Positions 28,958 through 41,955 of a stretch of 64,000 nucleotides of DNA are shown here, in pieces (the first letter of the stretch is position 1; the number at the start of each line of letters is the position of its first letter). The DNA is taken from the NCBI RefSeq assembly GCF_020184175.1, contig NC_065531.1:82492604-82556603 (forward strand). The letters run 5' to 3'. The notes under the pieces are model-generated. The model saw only the letters and a list, made by a program, of their open reading frames with translations, was not told the DNA's origin and made no database searches. The DNA comes from Aphis gossypii. Taxonomy: Eukaryota; Arthropoda; Insecta; Hemiptera; Aphididae. The position numbers and the translations under genes were made by a program.

Positions 28958-28984
<27 letters not shown>
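28958..28984. repeat. (AT)13 microsatellite
   Basis: The longest dinucleotide run seen in the window, uninterrupted for 27 nt. Confidence 0.9.
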
Positions 28985-28985
<1 letters not shown>

Positions 28986-31900
28986 TACGTATATATAATT
29001 ACCATTAGAGATACTATTTTAGCACAGACTTAAAGGTTCAATTCAGAAAACTATATGTTAGCAAAAGATTTTTTTTCTCTCGCTGTCTTTCCAGATTAGC
29101 GCATATTGAAGGCCGAGAAACACATCCGTTTTTCACACCTGCAGTTTTTAAACCCACGGGAGGTAGTATTACATACGTTTACAATAGAAAACCACTGACA
29201 AATAAGACGAACATATTTATGGGGATCACGATGGATTTGCGGTACAAAATATAAGGAATCACGGGACCACCAATAAATTGAATGAATACACACCTGCGAT
29301 ATATGGTACCAACAAATAATAACATAATAAGTTTCCCTGAAACTAAGAATCATCATATACTTATATAAAATATTTTTTCTTAACTTATCAAATTCTTATA
29401 TTAAGAATTCCTACATAAAAGTTATCAATGATAAATATAACTAATAAATAAGGTAAAATATAAAATAAATAGCTTTTTGAAAAGTAAAAAAGTAACATAG
29501 AGCCTATAGCTATTGTTTAAATTAAATTTATTGTTAATAACTTTAAAATAATAACTATAAAAATAATTAAAAATAGATATACAGCAGTTTATTTTTTAAA
29601 TTAAAATATTTGGTTTATAAAGTAAATAATTAATTTTTCTTTACTAAAAAGAACTTAATTTTCAAAATCGTTATAAGAAGACTGAAGATTCTATACGTAA
29701 ATAATATCATAATACAATTAAAAACTTTTATTGATATAACTTTTTTCGAAGAACTTTAAAGTTAAAAAAAAAAATTTAAAAATCAATTGTTATAAAAATA
29801 TCGTTTAAGGCTTAAGCTTTGAACGTATAACTTATTCTGTTGAAACTATAAGTATCGCATTTTTTCAGAAATAAATGCAACGTTATTTAGTATTTACATA
29901 CAATTATTAAATGGTGTATCTGGAGTAAATTACAGTAAGTATATTGCGCATTTATGCTGTATGAGTATAATCTATACACTTTACTATGAAATTAATGTAT
30001 ATTATAGTTCATTGAAATTTCGCTTTTAATTCATAAATTATAGCTTCAATCAGAAAAAAATCAACTTTTCATACCTAAATAGTATATACTAGATGTACAG
30101 TGGTAGTTAAAACATACCGATAGGAGCTTTATTTTCAAGTTTTTTTTTTCATTTAAAAAAACCTTAGTTTAAGTAATATATAAATCGTCTAGGCAAAATC
30201 CCTTTAGACACATATATACAATATACCTACATTCTAAAAAAGCTTATTTAATCCAGACCTAGTCCTATGGGACTCGTGCTCTTTTATTTAAACGAGAAAA
30301 AAAACACCTTTAATATATCCGTTTATATGCGGACAGACACTCGGAGGAGTTAATGGATGCGACTCTATTTATACACCGCACGTTATATGTCTCAGGGGTT
30401 AGGGAGAAAAAGAGTTCCAAACGTTCAGGAAACATAACCCTCTCAACCACTGTCTACACTTCTGTGGACCAAGGACACATTTAGAAACAAATATCTATGA
30501 TCAAGGTTGGTTAGATATTAAAATCCAAAAAAATATTATAACATAGCAATAACTAAAAAATGAATATCAAAATATATCGCAAAATAAAATCTTTGTATGG
30601 GACAGACTAAATTTTACCAAATATAAATAAATATGTCGATTAACTGTATTAGAAAAAAAAATCGTTCAAATAATCATAAATTACTATAATTTATAATAAT
30701 AAATGCTTCACATTTAATGTTCAAATAAACTCGATTAAGACTTTAAAATCTTAACATCGAATAATCAAAAACATTTTTCAACTGAAACATTGAAAATAAA
30801 TGTTATATAATATGTTATAATTTATATCGATCTTTAATTAGAAAATTTAATTTAAAATAAATAAGTACAAATTATATATTGAGATGGATTCATATTAACC
30901 CTATACTAAAAATTTATCGAGAAAAGCGTCCTATCGATATTTTTAGATAGCGTTATTTTTTATCTTTGTTATACTTCCCCGGTGGCAGCTTCATGTACTA
31001 CCGCTATATTGTCTTGTATGTTGTTTTCGAGTAACTATACATAGAACTCCCAAGAGATTTATGGAAGGTTTACTGTTTTTGGAAAGTCTATAGCATAGTT
31101 TGGGCATTTGAAAACTTTTTGAGAACTGATAAATCGCCTGAAGAAACAATGGACCTAGTTTTACGCACAATAGAAAGAACAATAACTAACCGAAAGCTCA
31201 CTTGTACCCACAAAACATCTAGATTACACAGAAAACAGTTTTATCTTAAAACGTAAAGATAACTAATTAAAATAAACAATTTCAATTTTCGACAAGTCAT
31301 GAATTAAAAAAATAAATAATCTCCATTATAAAGTAATAATTTTAAGGTAAAACATTAAAATAATTAATAAAATAATTAAAATAAGTGAATCTGCTATTAT
31401 AGTATTTACTTATTTGCTTATATTTATTATTGAAAATAATATTAAAAAATCAATGTTTCATAAGCATCCAAAAGACACTAAACACTAAGCAATTAAACAC
31501 TGAAATCAATGTAAAATCAAGTTCTTATGTATTTGTATTTAGTATAATAGGTACCTATTATTATTTTATACAAGGGGGTTTTACATCTTAATCGCTATAC
31601 ATTCATCAACTCATATATTTTCTAACTCCTAAATTTTTCCAACCACCTAGGATATTTTATCTGAAATGCTATTTTAAACTTGAATACGATTTTTAAGTTT
31701 TTAGTTTTCATGATATAATTTTGTAAGCTTAAAAAAATACAAGAAGAATATATAAAAATAATAAATCAATGATAATATTATTAACATATGTAGGTAATAA
31801 GTTATAATTAAAATATAATTACATTAGAACTTATTCTATAATACTTACAATTCTAACTATTGTACTTGAAACCCAAATCATTATATATTTATAAAGATTA

Positions 31901-34043
31901 CACCGATTAGCTTTTTGTTCCCCGCCAACCTATTAACCAAGTTTTCACTTCAAATCCCTGCAACCATTGCCGATGTATATACACGATACACCGTTTCATT
32001 TAATCCGGATTTTATTAATATTCATTGTCCACTATATATTATCTACTATTCAGAGTAGTTAAAAATACTAATAAACCTCTACTATAGAATAAAAATATTA
32101 TATATTATTATGCTGTACAAGAAAATAGGTCTATAATTTTAACTATACGTATAAAGTTATAGTTGTTTATTTACTCAATTTCCCGATTTATTCAAGTACA
32201 ATTAATTTCTAAAAATTATTCAACTATAATCATAAATATCCAAAGGCAACTTTAATCATAGATTAGAAACAAAAAAATACATTTGGAAAGCACATGTCAA
32301 TATGTCATTAACGAGCAATAGTAACACATTCATACATGATCAAAAAAATAGCTTGTTCGAATTACAAAAAAAAAAAAACATTCGTCCACCTAGTGAAAAA
32401 GACACATGTACAAAAATACATAAGTATCAAACATTAACCTCCATAGGCTCCATGTAATGTCCATGTTGGGTATAATATATAAGTCTTGTAATCGAGAAGA
32501 CCCATTGTGTTTAAGAAGTTGTTCTGAAGGGGAAAATTGCACCGGATTCGGTGGCGGGTGTCCACGTACAGATAGAAATAGAATATACGCAAGACATTTT
32601 AGTATTTTACTGTCATCATATATAAACCTTTTGTGAGGAAAAAAGAATTACGGAAAGGCAACGGTACGGAATAAGAGGCCCGTGTGAATTTGAACAGTTC
32701 ACCCAAAAATGTCTTCCCAGTTGTAGATTTCACCTAAATCCCTAAGCGTTTATTCTTTTCTATTTCACATCATCCCCAATCACCGTAGGTATACTGTTAT
32801 TATGTTCCAGATATATATAACTGACTTATAAAAACGGTATTTTTATTTTTTTTATTTTTACGTGATGTCAACAACTAATTATTTTTATTTAATATAAATT
32901 TCCTCATATAATACAAAACACATTATATCATGTTGTCATTAATGTGTTAAAATATCAGACGATGATAGACATTTATCAATACCTGTTCCTACCAGTCCGA
33001 ACCTGTAGAATATTTTAATAAGAAACTCTGTGAAATATATCTACCTATTAATATCTAATGCATTAATTGCAATTAACTAATCAAAAATTGAAAAACCCAT
33101 TAAAATTGTAGACCTGCTAAACATAGAGCAGAAAACAATTAATGTCTCCAAAGGTTATGAAAATATATATTAATATTTGAATATTATTTACAAGTAAATA
33201 AATATAATTTAAATTATAAAACAAATCACAAAATTAATATCCCCATTTCACAGTTTTAATCATTAGTTAGTTAGCCATATACAGAATAAAAACTTATTTT
33301 TAATTTTTATTCGGGAATTTGGTCAGTGTATTTTGTAATTATACAAGTAAACGATTCGCGAGAATTGATTGCATTAAATATCTAAATATTTAGATTAAAA
33401 CACGTAGGTACATATAAAAAATACACAATTAAATTATTTTACATTTCGAGTAAAGCATATCAATACCCTTCTACAATAGATATATAAGTGCATTCGAGAC
33501 ATAATCATATCATTAACGATTATATTTTCATACTAATTAAAGTTAGAATGAACAATATTAAAACCATTAATATTTTAATTACAGTAATTATACAAACTAC
33601 CTTTAAACATTTAACAATCTATTTATTATAATACAAACATATTGATTTGTATACAACTAATATTACGTTTTGTAAAGTTTACCATTGAAATTTGAACAGG
33701 AATTAATAGTAGAATTTTTTAACAAAAATAATTTCAATTACTTAAATAAAACAACCAAAGCGGCGCCGACCGCTGAGAAATTGATACGAAGCTCACATAG
33801 CATTGCAGAAATATATACCTATAAACGTACATACATTATAGGGACACCAAACGTCCCTACGAACCATATATTATAATTTATAATATATTCTTATATAAAC
33901 GCATGCTGTAATCACAAACATCGTTCCGACAATGGACCCGGTGGGAGAAGGAAACCGGACAGCTGATGTGATTGAATCTTCGACGAAAAAATAACACCTG
34001 CGGTCTTGCCCCTCTACACTACGTTACATTTTACTTATTTATA

Positions 34044-34046
34044 ATA

Positions 34047-34077
<31 letters not shown>
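34044..34077. repeat. (TA)n followed by a 15-nt T tract
   Basis: A TA run (34044-34062) is joined directly to fifteen T residues (34063-34077). Confidence 0.9.
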
Positions 34078-34664
34078 GACAAATTTCAGAGATTTTTTGC
34101 CAATAAACCTACATCAGCCATGGCAAAGCAAATACAATAATACATTTTCTGTGTCTACACTATTGATAGTACCTACCAATACATGGTAATAATATTATAA
34201 GACACGAAAAAATGACAAACGACATGTATAAGGTATATATACGTTTATAGACACACACGAAAATATAAACGAGAGTTATTAGTAAAATGAACATGACAAA
34301 AAAATATATATAATATGTATATTGTATAAAGCGCTCTCGCTAATGGATTTACACGGTGACCATGTGTGTTGCAGTTACAGTGGCAGTAGCAAGAAAACAG
34401 GCGGCGACGTATTATTATTATTATTATCCTCTTTTTATTCTTTATCAGTCTTCCGTTTGCTAATCGCGTCAATCGAAACTTACACGACCATTGTAAAAAC
34501 ATCACTATACCGTCGTCATCGTCAACACATATAAATCTGTCTTTGGTCTCATTAATGGTTTGCTCTCGCGGCAAGTTGCCGGCGTGTCGCCGTAGTCATC
34601 GCTCCGAAGAATTATCGCCACCCGAAAACAATGTACCAAACTCGAGCGCCACGCCGCCGCTCAC

Positions 34665-34713
34665 CCGTCAACGTTTGGATTAGAAACGCGCACGACTTCC
34701 AAATGTAAATCAT
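34665..34713 (-). CDS. Possible alternative first exon (MIYIWKSCAFLIQTLT)
   Basis: In a CpG-rich block (34,540-34,750) the minus strand has a TCAGT initiator-like motif at 34752-34748. An ATG follows at 34713, with 16 codons of moderately hydrophobic sequence and then the strong donor ACGG|GTGAGC. The exon leaves in phase 1 with a split codon starting with G, exactly as the signal-peptide exon 5 kb upstream does, so the two could be alternative starts of one gene. The leader would be very short and the hydrophobic stretch is weaker than a typical signal peptide. A competing 42-codon plus-strand frame (34555-34683) overlaps it. Confidence 0.2.
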
Positions 34714-37700
34714 CGCTACACCGCCCCTTACGGCGCGACAAGACATTACTGACTATAGAAACCATCAATCAATGTGCTCACTAAGGATTTTCCGACAATA
34801 GTATTCTTTAGAGTATTTTATCCTCCACGTTCCAAACACCGTTAACCCGATGATATATCCGGAATTCTGGATACACATTACACATAATATACATATTCAC
34901 ATATTAAATATATAACATATTAATACAGTACCTATATAGAGATGTACTGATTTATACAGATATTCTTATAATATATACCTACAATAGTGCACTTTCAACC
35001 TACTTGCTTCAAATACGAATATAAACAGCTAAAGAGAACATTAATCATTATATTCAAATTGAGAAGTTATAAATTCACCAACCTGTTCAACGAAACTATC
35101 AAAACATCGATTATAAAACCATTTAAACAAGTAAGTTTGATAATTAAAAGCCATGAAAATTAAATTAACAACTCCAAAAATAACTACATTTAAAAAATTA
35201 TAATAAGTTATTTAGGAAATAGCAAGCATTTTCCTTAATTATTTTTTAAAATACGAAATTATTAGTAAAGATACTACTTTCCATATATCAATATACATTT
35301 AGGGATAAATTATATAATAATAATTTTTCTATAATTTTATTTTGAGAACTGAAATGCTACTTGAGTACTAGACTATCAACTTAATTTGAAAATTGAACAA
35401 AACGTTAAGAAAATAAATGTGTTGATTTTTTCACAATATAATAGGGAATATAATCCAATATAAAATTTAGTATGCTACTTGTCTCAAATACCAGTACGCA
35501 AATAATCTATAAAAAATATAATAAAATGAAAATATTGTTATTGATGTTACAAGTTCAGTTACAATTATATAATATTATGAATTTTAATTTAGATAGGTAA
35601 TGTTAAAAACTTAAATTATAAATTTAATGATTTTTTTATATTTTACATATCACTGGTATTTTATAATCATTTTCGGATAAATATTAACTATAAAGGTCAA
35701 GAGTTTAACATAGAACTATGATTAAAAGTAAAACGAACTAAATACTTATACACTTATACATATTATTAGTAACGATATCAATGATATAGTATAGGTATTA
35801 GGTACATTATTCAAACAAAAATAAGTTTGCCGACATTCAATTTTTATCCATTTCTTTACAACATAAAATCTAATATATTTTATCAGCGAAAACGTTTATT
35901 ACTGGAACATTTGATAATGAGGATATGAACCGTCGCCCGGAAGTTATTAATAGCCGTATTTGTACGTATAGGTTATAGCTATAACGCAAGTCTATTACAT
36001 TTGATCATTTGAATGAATACCTAGTCTTCCTTAATAAAAGAAAAATTTTTTTAGTACCTACCAAAATACCTTTATTACTGTAAATAACGTCAATTCCAAT
36101 ATAAAAGCGGTCAATATTTTTGATATTTTAAGACACGTGTGTATAATAATCCAATTACGACTTCCCGACTAGATTTTCTCTTGCTATACTTAAACACCGA
36201 TTTCCAATTATCGGTAGGACATGAAAGATTTTTTTCAACCTAATACTGACCCAATAGATTATGATTGTTCCCCTCCTGTGCCCCTCCGGCATATCAATAA
36301 ATAATAATTTGTGTTCCAAATAGCCGAAGCTGTGTATGAAATTAAGTCAGGAAAAAACCGGTCTGCCGCCGATAAATCATTAATCTCCGCACTGTACATT
36401 TACACCTACTGTATATACTATATTATAATATGATAGGCTTTTTTTCTAGGTGCCCTAAAGGGATAAGATTTTGTATTCAATTTTGAACGCAGTCATAGCA
36501 GTATACCACCCCCTTCCCTTAGCATTATTTAGGCATATAAATAAATTATATTATACGTATGTATGCGAGTAAGAGTGTGTTTTGTATAGTTTAATAATAG
36601 AAAGAAAAATCAATACACATCGTGGATAAATGTTTATAATAATATGTTCTTTAATAAAATATTTTATGAAAAATGTTGTATAGTATAAAGTAACTCAAGT
36701 AATCATCAATTTATACAGAAATAAAATAAAGGATTACGTATACTAAAAAATTTCTATAATAAATTATTATGCGATTTAAGTAAATTTATAAATAAATTTA
36801 AAAGAACAACAAAAATAAAATATATATATATTCTCTAAGAAATGTTCTTCAAAACAAAATAAACTAAAACAGTTGGAGTTTAGATTACAAGTAATTTCAA
36901 AAACTAACGGATTCAATAACAAAGTTTATGTCACTGTTTATGTAGACATTGAATATGAACACAAAACACATTATTTAACCATTGTTAACCTTCAATGAGA
37001 ATCATGGAAAAGTTTGTACAGCTTTAGTTATAAACAAAATTATAGTATATTACATTGTATAAGCAATACAATACATATTATAAATATATAAATAAACCAT
37101 ATACCTAATATTAATTATTTCCTATACTTAAATGAAGTAATATTACGAATACAATACAGTATTATACAATATTCATGTATAATAAACATAGCCCAAATAG
37201 CATATAATATGCTTTTTTATCTAAGACGTATCTTAACACTCTTACAATAGATAAAAACTCAGTGAATTTAGATTGATTTTAAACTATTTTTAGAAGTTGT
37301 TATGTAAGGATGGGAGAACTGATTTCAAAAATAAAACCCAAAAAATTATTCTTAGTAAGCTCTGCAAAATTGTTCTGAACACGGTTATAATAATAATATA
37401 CGCAGTTTAACGTACCTATAACATATTAATGTAAGAAAATAATAAATTTACCGACGTCTGTACATATAAGGTACTTCACATCACTAGTTTAATGTCGAGA
37501 TCGTAAAAACATTTTGTTATGCATTGTAATTTAAGCATGGTACATAAACTTTAACGTCATAAAAATGAAAAGTATGTAAACTTTTACAGACGTTTACTGT
37601 GTATAAGTGAGAACCATTATGTGACTTTCATCTCAATCATAGTTACATTATAAACCGATAAGTTTACATTAACTATGTGTATTTATTATGGTATTCAAAT

Positions 37701-39737
37701 TTAATTGTGATACTTATATGAATTAGTAACTAAGTAAAATGATTTGTAGAGTTTGGTAGCTAATTTAATTTTAAAGTACGCATATAGATTTTGGAGTTTA
37801 ATGCATACAACGGTACCGTCCTAAATTTGAATCGCATTTCCCAAATAAACATAATAAACCCAGAACAGATTTGTATATAATAAGCCCAATAATAAGCAAC
37901 ATTTCGAATTTTCGAAATCGCACATAAATTTTATAATTAGGCGTAGTACCTAAATACAATCTACTATTTAAAATCTTTATTTTTGATTTAAGATAGCGGT
38001 GGTTTTCTACCAAGTGTAATAATAACTAATAAGGTATTTAACATCGGAAAAGTTGATAGACAATCAGACAGATATAATTTCAAAATGTTTATAGTTTTTT
38101 AAATAGATTTTTCTAAGTAATACTCGAGATGATATTCTTGAATAATCTTTTTTTTTTTATTAGCTATTAAACAAACATGGTAACAACACCTCCGTGTTTC
38201 TTATAAAACATTTATTAAGGGTTGAACAATTCATAGTAACCGATTGTATGTATTTGATAACAAATAACACTATAATAGGAATAAGAGTCAATACAAATAT
38301 TTTACTACCAACCAATAGAATTTTTGCCACTTTATTTTTATATGTTTAAATAATCTACATATTATATCATTGCCTGTACCTATTATATATAATACAAATA
38401 GGTAATAAATAAAAAAAAAAAAAAATTATTATTTAGGTAAGTGTAAATATTATTGTTACAATTAATCTTTAATAATTCTGTAGATACTTATTTATTGATA
38501 AATGATAAGAATAAGAAACGTAAAGAAAAAAAATTAGGTATTAAACGTGTAGAGAAAAGTAAAATGTTCAAAGATTCATAATCACTTACTTTAAGGATAG
38601 GTTAAATATTTAAAAACTATATACTACATAGAAATGTAGTAGCTACATGGTTTCAACAACTTAATGATCATCTCTATAAAAACATTTTATACTTTTGATT
38701 TTTAACGCATTCTTGTGGAGGACATTGAGACAATAACAAACACTGCTCCGTGCGTGCAGATTGAAATTACCAAAGCGTTACCGCAGTTGATGACCGTTTG
38801 GCTATGGTTGACCTCGGTTGAGGTTGAATCGACAACGGCGGCGGTCGTATATTATAATAGTAATAACAATAATAATAATTATTAGTCGAGGGACAGCGAA
38901 ATATAATACGCTAGTAAGTCATAGGAGTAACGCGCGACAGCAAACCGTTATAGAGTAAAAGAGAGAATGACGAGAAACAATATTCATATTTAAATCGAAA
39001 AACTCGACAAGTACGATGAGCGAACGAAATCGTAAATTTTAATGTGCCAGCGATCTGGTATCACCCCTTCACTAGATAATATGATTTACGAATGAAAATG
39101 GTAACTTCTGTGATTTAATACAATACGTATATGATACATTTTATAATTAGACACCGGAACAGTATTTTTTTACTACCTATCGGATAATAGGGTATTGTGT
39201 CATTGTCACGTAGAACGTTAATTCAATGTTATTATTACAACAAACAATGTTAAAACTCAATTTTAATGATTTTTTTTAAAAAAATTATGTAACTGGGTAT
39301 AACCGGTATGACGGTATACGAACCAATATATTTTTCTAAAAATTTCCGGACTAGAATAAACAAGGGGCCATAAAAATGATAAAATTATGAAAATATCATA
39401 GATTGATGAAATTATGTAAATTAGGTACTGAATAAAACCTTTCGTTATGAATCTAAAAAAAAAACTTAATTTTTATAAATTAAATTTATTCATTACAAAT
39501 ATCCGATTTCTTAAGTGTACGAACACGTTATCAATTATTCGAACAGTTATTAACAAAAAAAAATCATAAGTTAATTAATTGATTTATAACGTCCAAAGTA
39601 TACAACGATCTTATCGGACGTAAAATATCACTGTTTATTACACGCGTATGTGAATGTGTAATGTTAGTATAGTTTAAAATGTTTAAATACTATATAGTAT
39701 ATTTCAATCATACGCATAACATAATAATAATATGTAC

Positions 39738-39822
39738 CTGTAACGTCGCCGACCGATATGAACGCTAACAACAGCATCAGCAGCACAGGCCGGCCAAATT
39801 CCCGTCGCCGGGAAGTTTTCAT
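39738..39822 (-). CDS. Signal-peptide first coding exon of a secreted or membrane protein (partial)
   Basis: The ATG at 39822 (minus strand, A at -3) opens 28 codons plus one base. A basic start (KTSRRR) is followed by the hydrophobic core RPVLLMLLLAFISVG and small or polar residues (GDVT), a standard secretory signal peptide. The frame runs into a consensus-like donor, ACAG|GTACAT, at 39738/39737, so the intron is phase 1, common after signal-peptide exons. The exon sits at the edge of the most CpG-rich block in the window. Codon 29 is split and begins with G. No following exon is certain, but the MRH exon group at 12.15-6.37 kb is on the same strand and can be entered in phase 1, so this may be its exon 1 across about 27 kb. 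It could equally belong to another gene. A 15-codon upstream ORF (39972-40019) lies in the putative leader. Confidence 0.6.
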
Positions 39823-40330
39823 ATTTTCTCCACTAAACTTCGCGCACAGGGGGGAGGTTTATGATGAGACGACAGCGGCAGATGAAACGGGGAAAAATTA
39901 CGTATATCCAAAAAAATTTTTAAATCAAAACTACCACCAATCACGGCACAAAATATTGTTATTATTTTCTGAAAGTCAATACTCGGATGCGATGACGACA
40001 CCGAAACATGTTTGTGATAGACGCGAACGAACAACGCACGCGAAAAATACGGCAAGCACACGCGAAAATGTATTAAAAAACAAATAGAATTAAACCGCAC
40101 GACACACACGTAAAACACTCGGCACGATTACGAACGAACAGTACGCTCGCGACGACCGACGGGGCAACGACTGGAGGGCCGTAAACATCGGCAGTTCGGC
40201 GGTACACCGGTGGCCGACCGCCCGTCGGGTCCGGTATTATGGCGGTTCGGTTTTTTCCGGTGAGTTTGTTGACGGCGGCGAGGAGTGAGCAGCGCTCTCT
40301 ACCGACCAGGGATGATAGTTTCGAAATTAC
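39823..40330 (-). promoter_or_regulatory. CpG-rich promoter and 5' leader region of the signal-peptide exon
   Basis: About 500 bp here are far richer in G, C and CpG than the surrounding DNA, peaking at 40,140-40,290. This is the expected place for transcription start and leader of the minus-strand exon that begins at 39822. I see no strong TATA box and could not fix a start base. A minus-strand frame open across 39819-40118 has no ATG and ends in a TGA that overlaps the downstream ATG, so I read it as leader. The block also contains a possible plus-strand start at 40239, so it could be a bidirectional promoter. Confidence 0.45.
40239..40259 (+). CDS. Possible divergent first coding exon (MAVRFFP)
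   Basis: On the plus strand an ATG in good context (A at -3, G at +4) is followed by seven codons and then a textbook donor, CCG|GTGAGT, giving a phase-0 intron. Without splicing the frame stays open to 40460. It lies about 420 bp from the start of the oppositely oriented signal-peptide exon, as in a divergent promoter. No downstream exon was found with confidence; the phase-0 open stretch near 49,300 is the only candidate and is weak. It may be chance within a CpG island. Confidence 0.2.
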
Positions 40331-41389
40331 ATATTTTTGTTATTATTTATCATTTTTTTTTTCTGTTATCGACTTAAAAATGCAATTACGACAATTTTTT
40401 TTTCGATGTTGTCGAATACTAATTAATTACATCGAGAGTCAGCCGACTTTTTTACGATAAACTGACTATGTATGGTATATATTGTACTTGGGGTAGATAC
40501 GTGGTTTGAATAATTTATTGTATTTTTTTTCAAAGTCCACCCGTGACGAGATAATCATCAAAATAAAGTAAACAAATATTTTTGGGTTACATGAAAGGGA
40601 GGTTTTCTCAGTTACCAGGTGTATTTACTGTTTGAAGGCGTTACTATAAAAATGACAATTATAATACTGTAGTTAAAAAATAATTAATTAACGTTAATTA
40701 ACACCACGCCGATATAGTGCTTAATAGCTAATAAGCCTCCGTGTTTAATCAAGTTGGTTTGTTAATTAATATCTTAGTCCTTTAGATATACTAGTATATA
40801 AAATTGTAGAAAAAATATTTTTGTATATTTTACATACTTATTTTCATCGGAATATGTAAAAACAATAATGTCCTATACAACGATAAACATTGTCCAATAC
40901 ATAAGTATAACTAGTTAATAACTTATTGTCAATCAAAAAATCATTTAATTATTGATTTTTAACTCCAAAATATACATCATCATCTATTCAGTTGTAACTT
41001 TTCACAATGCAGATCAACTTAATATTTTTGTATAATATTGTTATTATAATCGATTTAAAAATAGAAAGGTGATAGGTCAATTGCTTTAGACTAACAGTCA
41101 TATTTGCATTTGTAGGACCTGAGTACATCGTAATTTTAATTAATATTCATATTAAGCATAGCATCGTTTCAGGTTTGTATACTAACAAACAGTATAGATA
41201 TGCAGATATGCTGTCAGTTAAGTGTGGTATAAGAAATTTAAAAATAATACAAAAATAATATTTAAAACATTTTATTGTATGTAAAAAATTAAAATATATG
41301 TGATGATGAAAAATTACTACCTAATTCAGTACCATTAGTTTCAAAAATTTATATTTTTTGAATTGAGAACAAATAATAAAATTAGAAGA
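40331..41389. other. AT-rich DNA upstream of the promoter block
   Basis: Only the 18-bp palindrome at 40684 stands out; no gene was seen. Confidence 0.5.
40684..40701. repeat. Perfect 18-bp palindrome TTAATTAACGTTAATTAA
   Basis: The sequence equals its own reverse complement across all 18 bases and contains four TTAA/TAAT-type homeodomain cores. It lies about 400 bp outside the CpG-rich promoter block. It may be a binding-site cluster or chance in AT-rich DNA. Confidence 0.8.
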
Positions 41390-41955
41390 GGAAAATCGGT
41401 TATTTTACGTTTAAATATCGTAATATCTCAATATATTTTTGACATTTTAATACTTTAAATGACTAAAAATATATTGTGCATTTGTATTTTCGATATTTTT
41501 ACATTGTTTGTAAAAACACCTTATGAAGAATCTTCATTGCATTTTCAACTCAATGGTATTAAAAATAAAACTTATAAAAATTGTTAACTAGGTACCTCCA
41601 TAATAATTGGCAATATTTCAAGATTTTAACAAACATAGTCAATACAACATAATATTAACGATATGTCGATATCAAGAAGTAACCTCCGTAAACGGCAAAC
41701 ATGTAGAGTTTATTTTCAATTTCACTCAAAATAATCATAGAATTCAATTAGTAAATATTTTTTTACCGTTCGCGTAAAAAATCCTGATTAATATGCACTG
41801 CTGTGAATTTAATCCCCAAAGTATCAACTAGATAAAATTGTCTACAAAAACATCCTCAATATTTAAATTTGAAGCATTTTTTCTGCTTAAAAAGTGTTGT
41901 GAGACACAAAAAACAAATTTACATTATAAAACAAATCGATTCTGAGCTGAGCTAA
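41390..41955. mobile_element. Degraded dispersed repeat, copy 1
   Basis: This non-coding block ends with ATCGATTCTGAGCTGAGC (41935-41952), which matches, inverted and with a few changes, TCTGCTCAGAATCGTTTT at 43877-43894 in the second repeat block. Phrases such as AACATCCTCAATATTTAAAT and GCATTTTTTCTGCTTAAAAA resemble a repeat I associate with aphid genomes. The left edge is approximate. No frame of useful length is present, so it is probably a non-autonomous DNA element or a decayed fragment. Confidence 0.45.

Larger units (their letters stand above)
12153..39737. other. Long intron or intergenic stretch with scattered GC-richer blocks
   Basis: If the signal-peptide exon joins the MRH exons, this is one intron of about 27 kb. 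Apart from the listed repeats and the 34.7-kb candidate exon, it holds GC-richer blocks near 14.3-14.7, 18.1-18.4, 21.95-22.1, 26.6-27.2, 27.8-28.0, 28.6-28.95, 30.2-30.5, 31.0-31.2, 32.4-32.75, 33.9-34.0, 35.9-36.5 and 38.7-39.05 kb. None gives a frame with matching splice sites and a recognisable domain. Enhancers or other conserved elements are a reasonable guess. Confidence 0.5.

Noticed and set aside
29096..29356. 86-codon minus-strand frame bounded by GTTTCAG and CTGCAG|GTGTGA
   Set aside because: The residue makeup (many Trp, Tyr and Cys) fits no family, and a second frame is equally open.
34245..34574. 109-codon minus-strand frame
   Set aside because: It begins at TTG, contains an (ATT)n-derived poly-Ile run and matches no family.
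36230..36420. Minus-strand frame with NTNYYLLICRRG, recalling the Y-x-I-x-C-R motif of MRH repeats
   Set aside because: No donor exists before the stop codon and the cysteine spacing cannot be completed.
38700..38870. Minus-strand frame with VINCGNALVISIC in a GC-rich block
   Set aside because: There is no usable acceptor AG upstream; the preceding stretch is TAA/TTA repeats.
39758..40087. 109-codon plus-strand ATG frame
   Set aside because: It is antisense to the signal-peptide exon and leader; its openness follows from the GC-rich composition.
39819..40118. 99-codon minus-strand frame
   Set aside because: It starts at GTG, contains no ATG and ends overlapping the real start codon; it is the leader of the signal-peptide exon.
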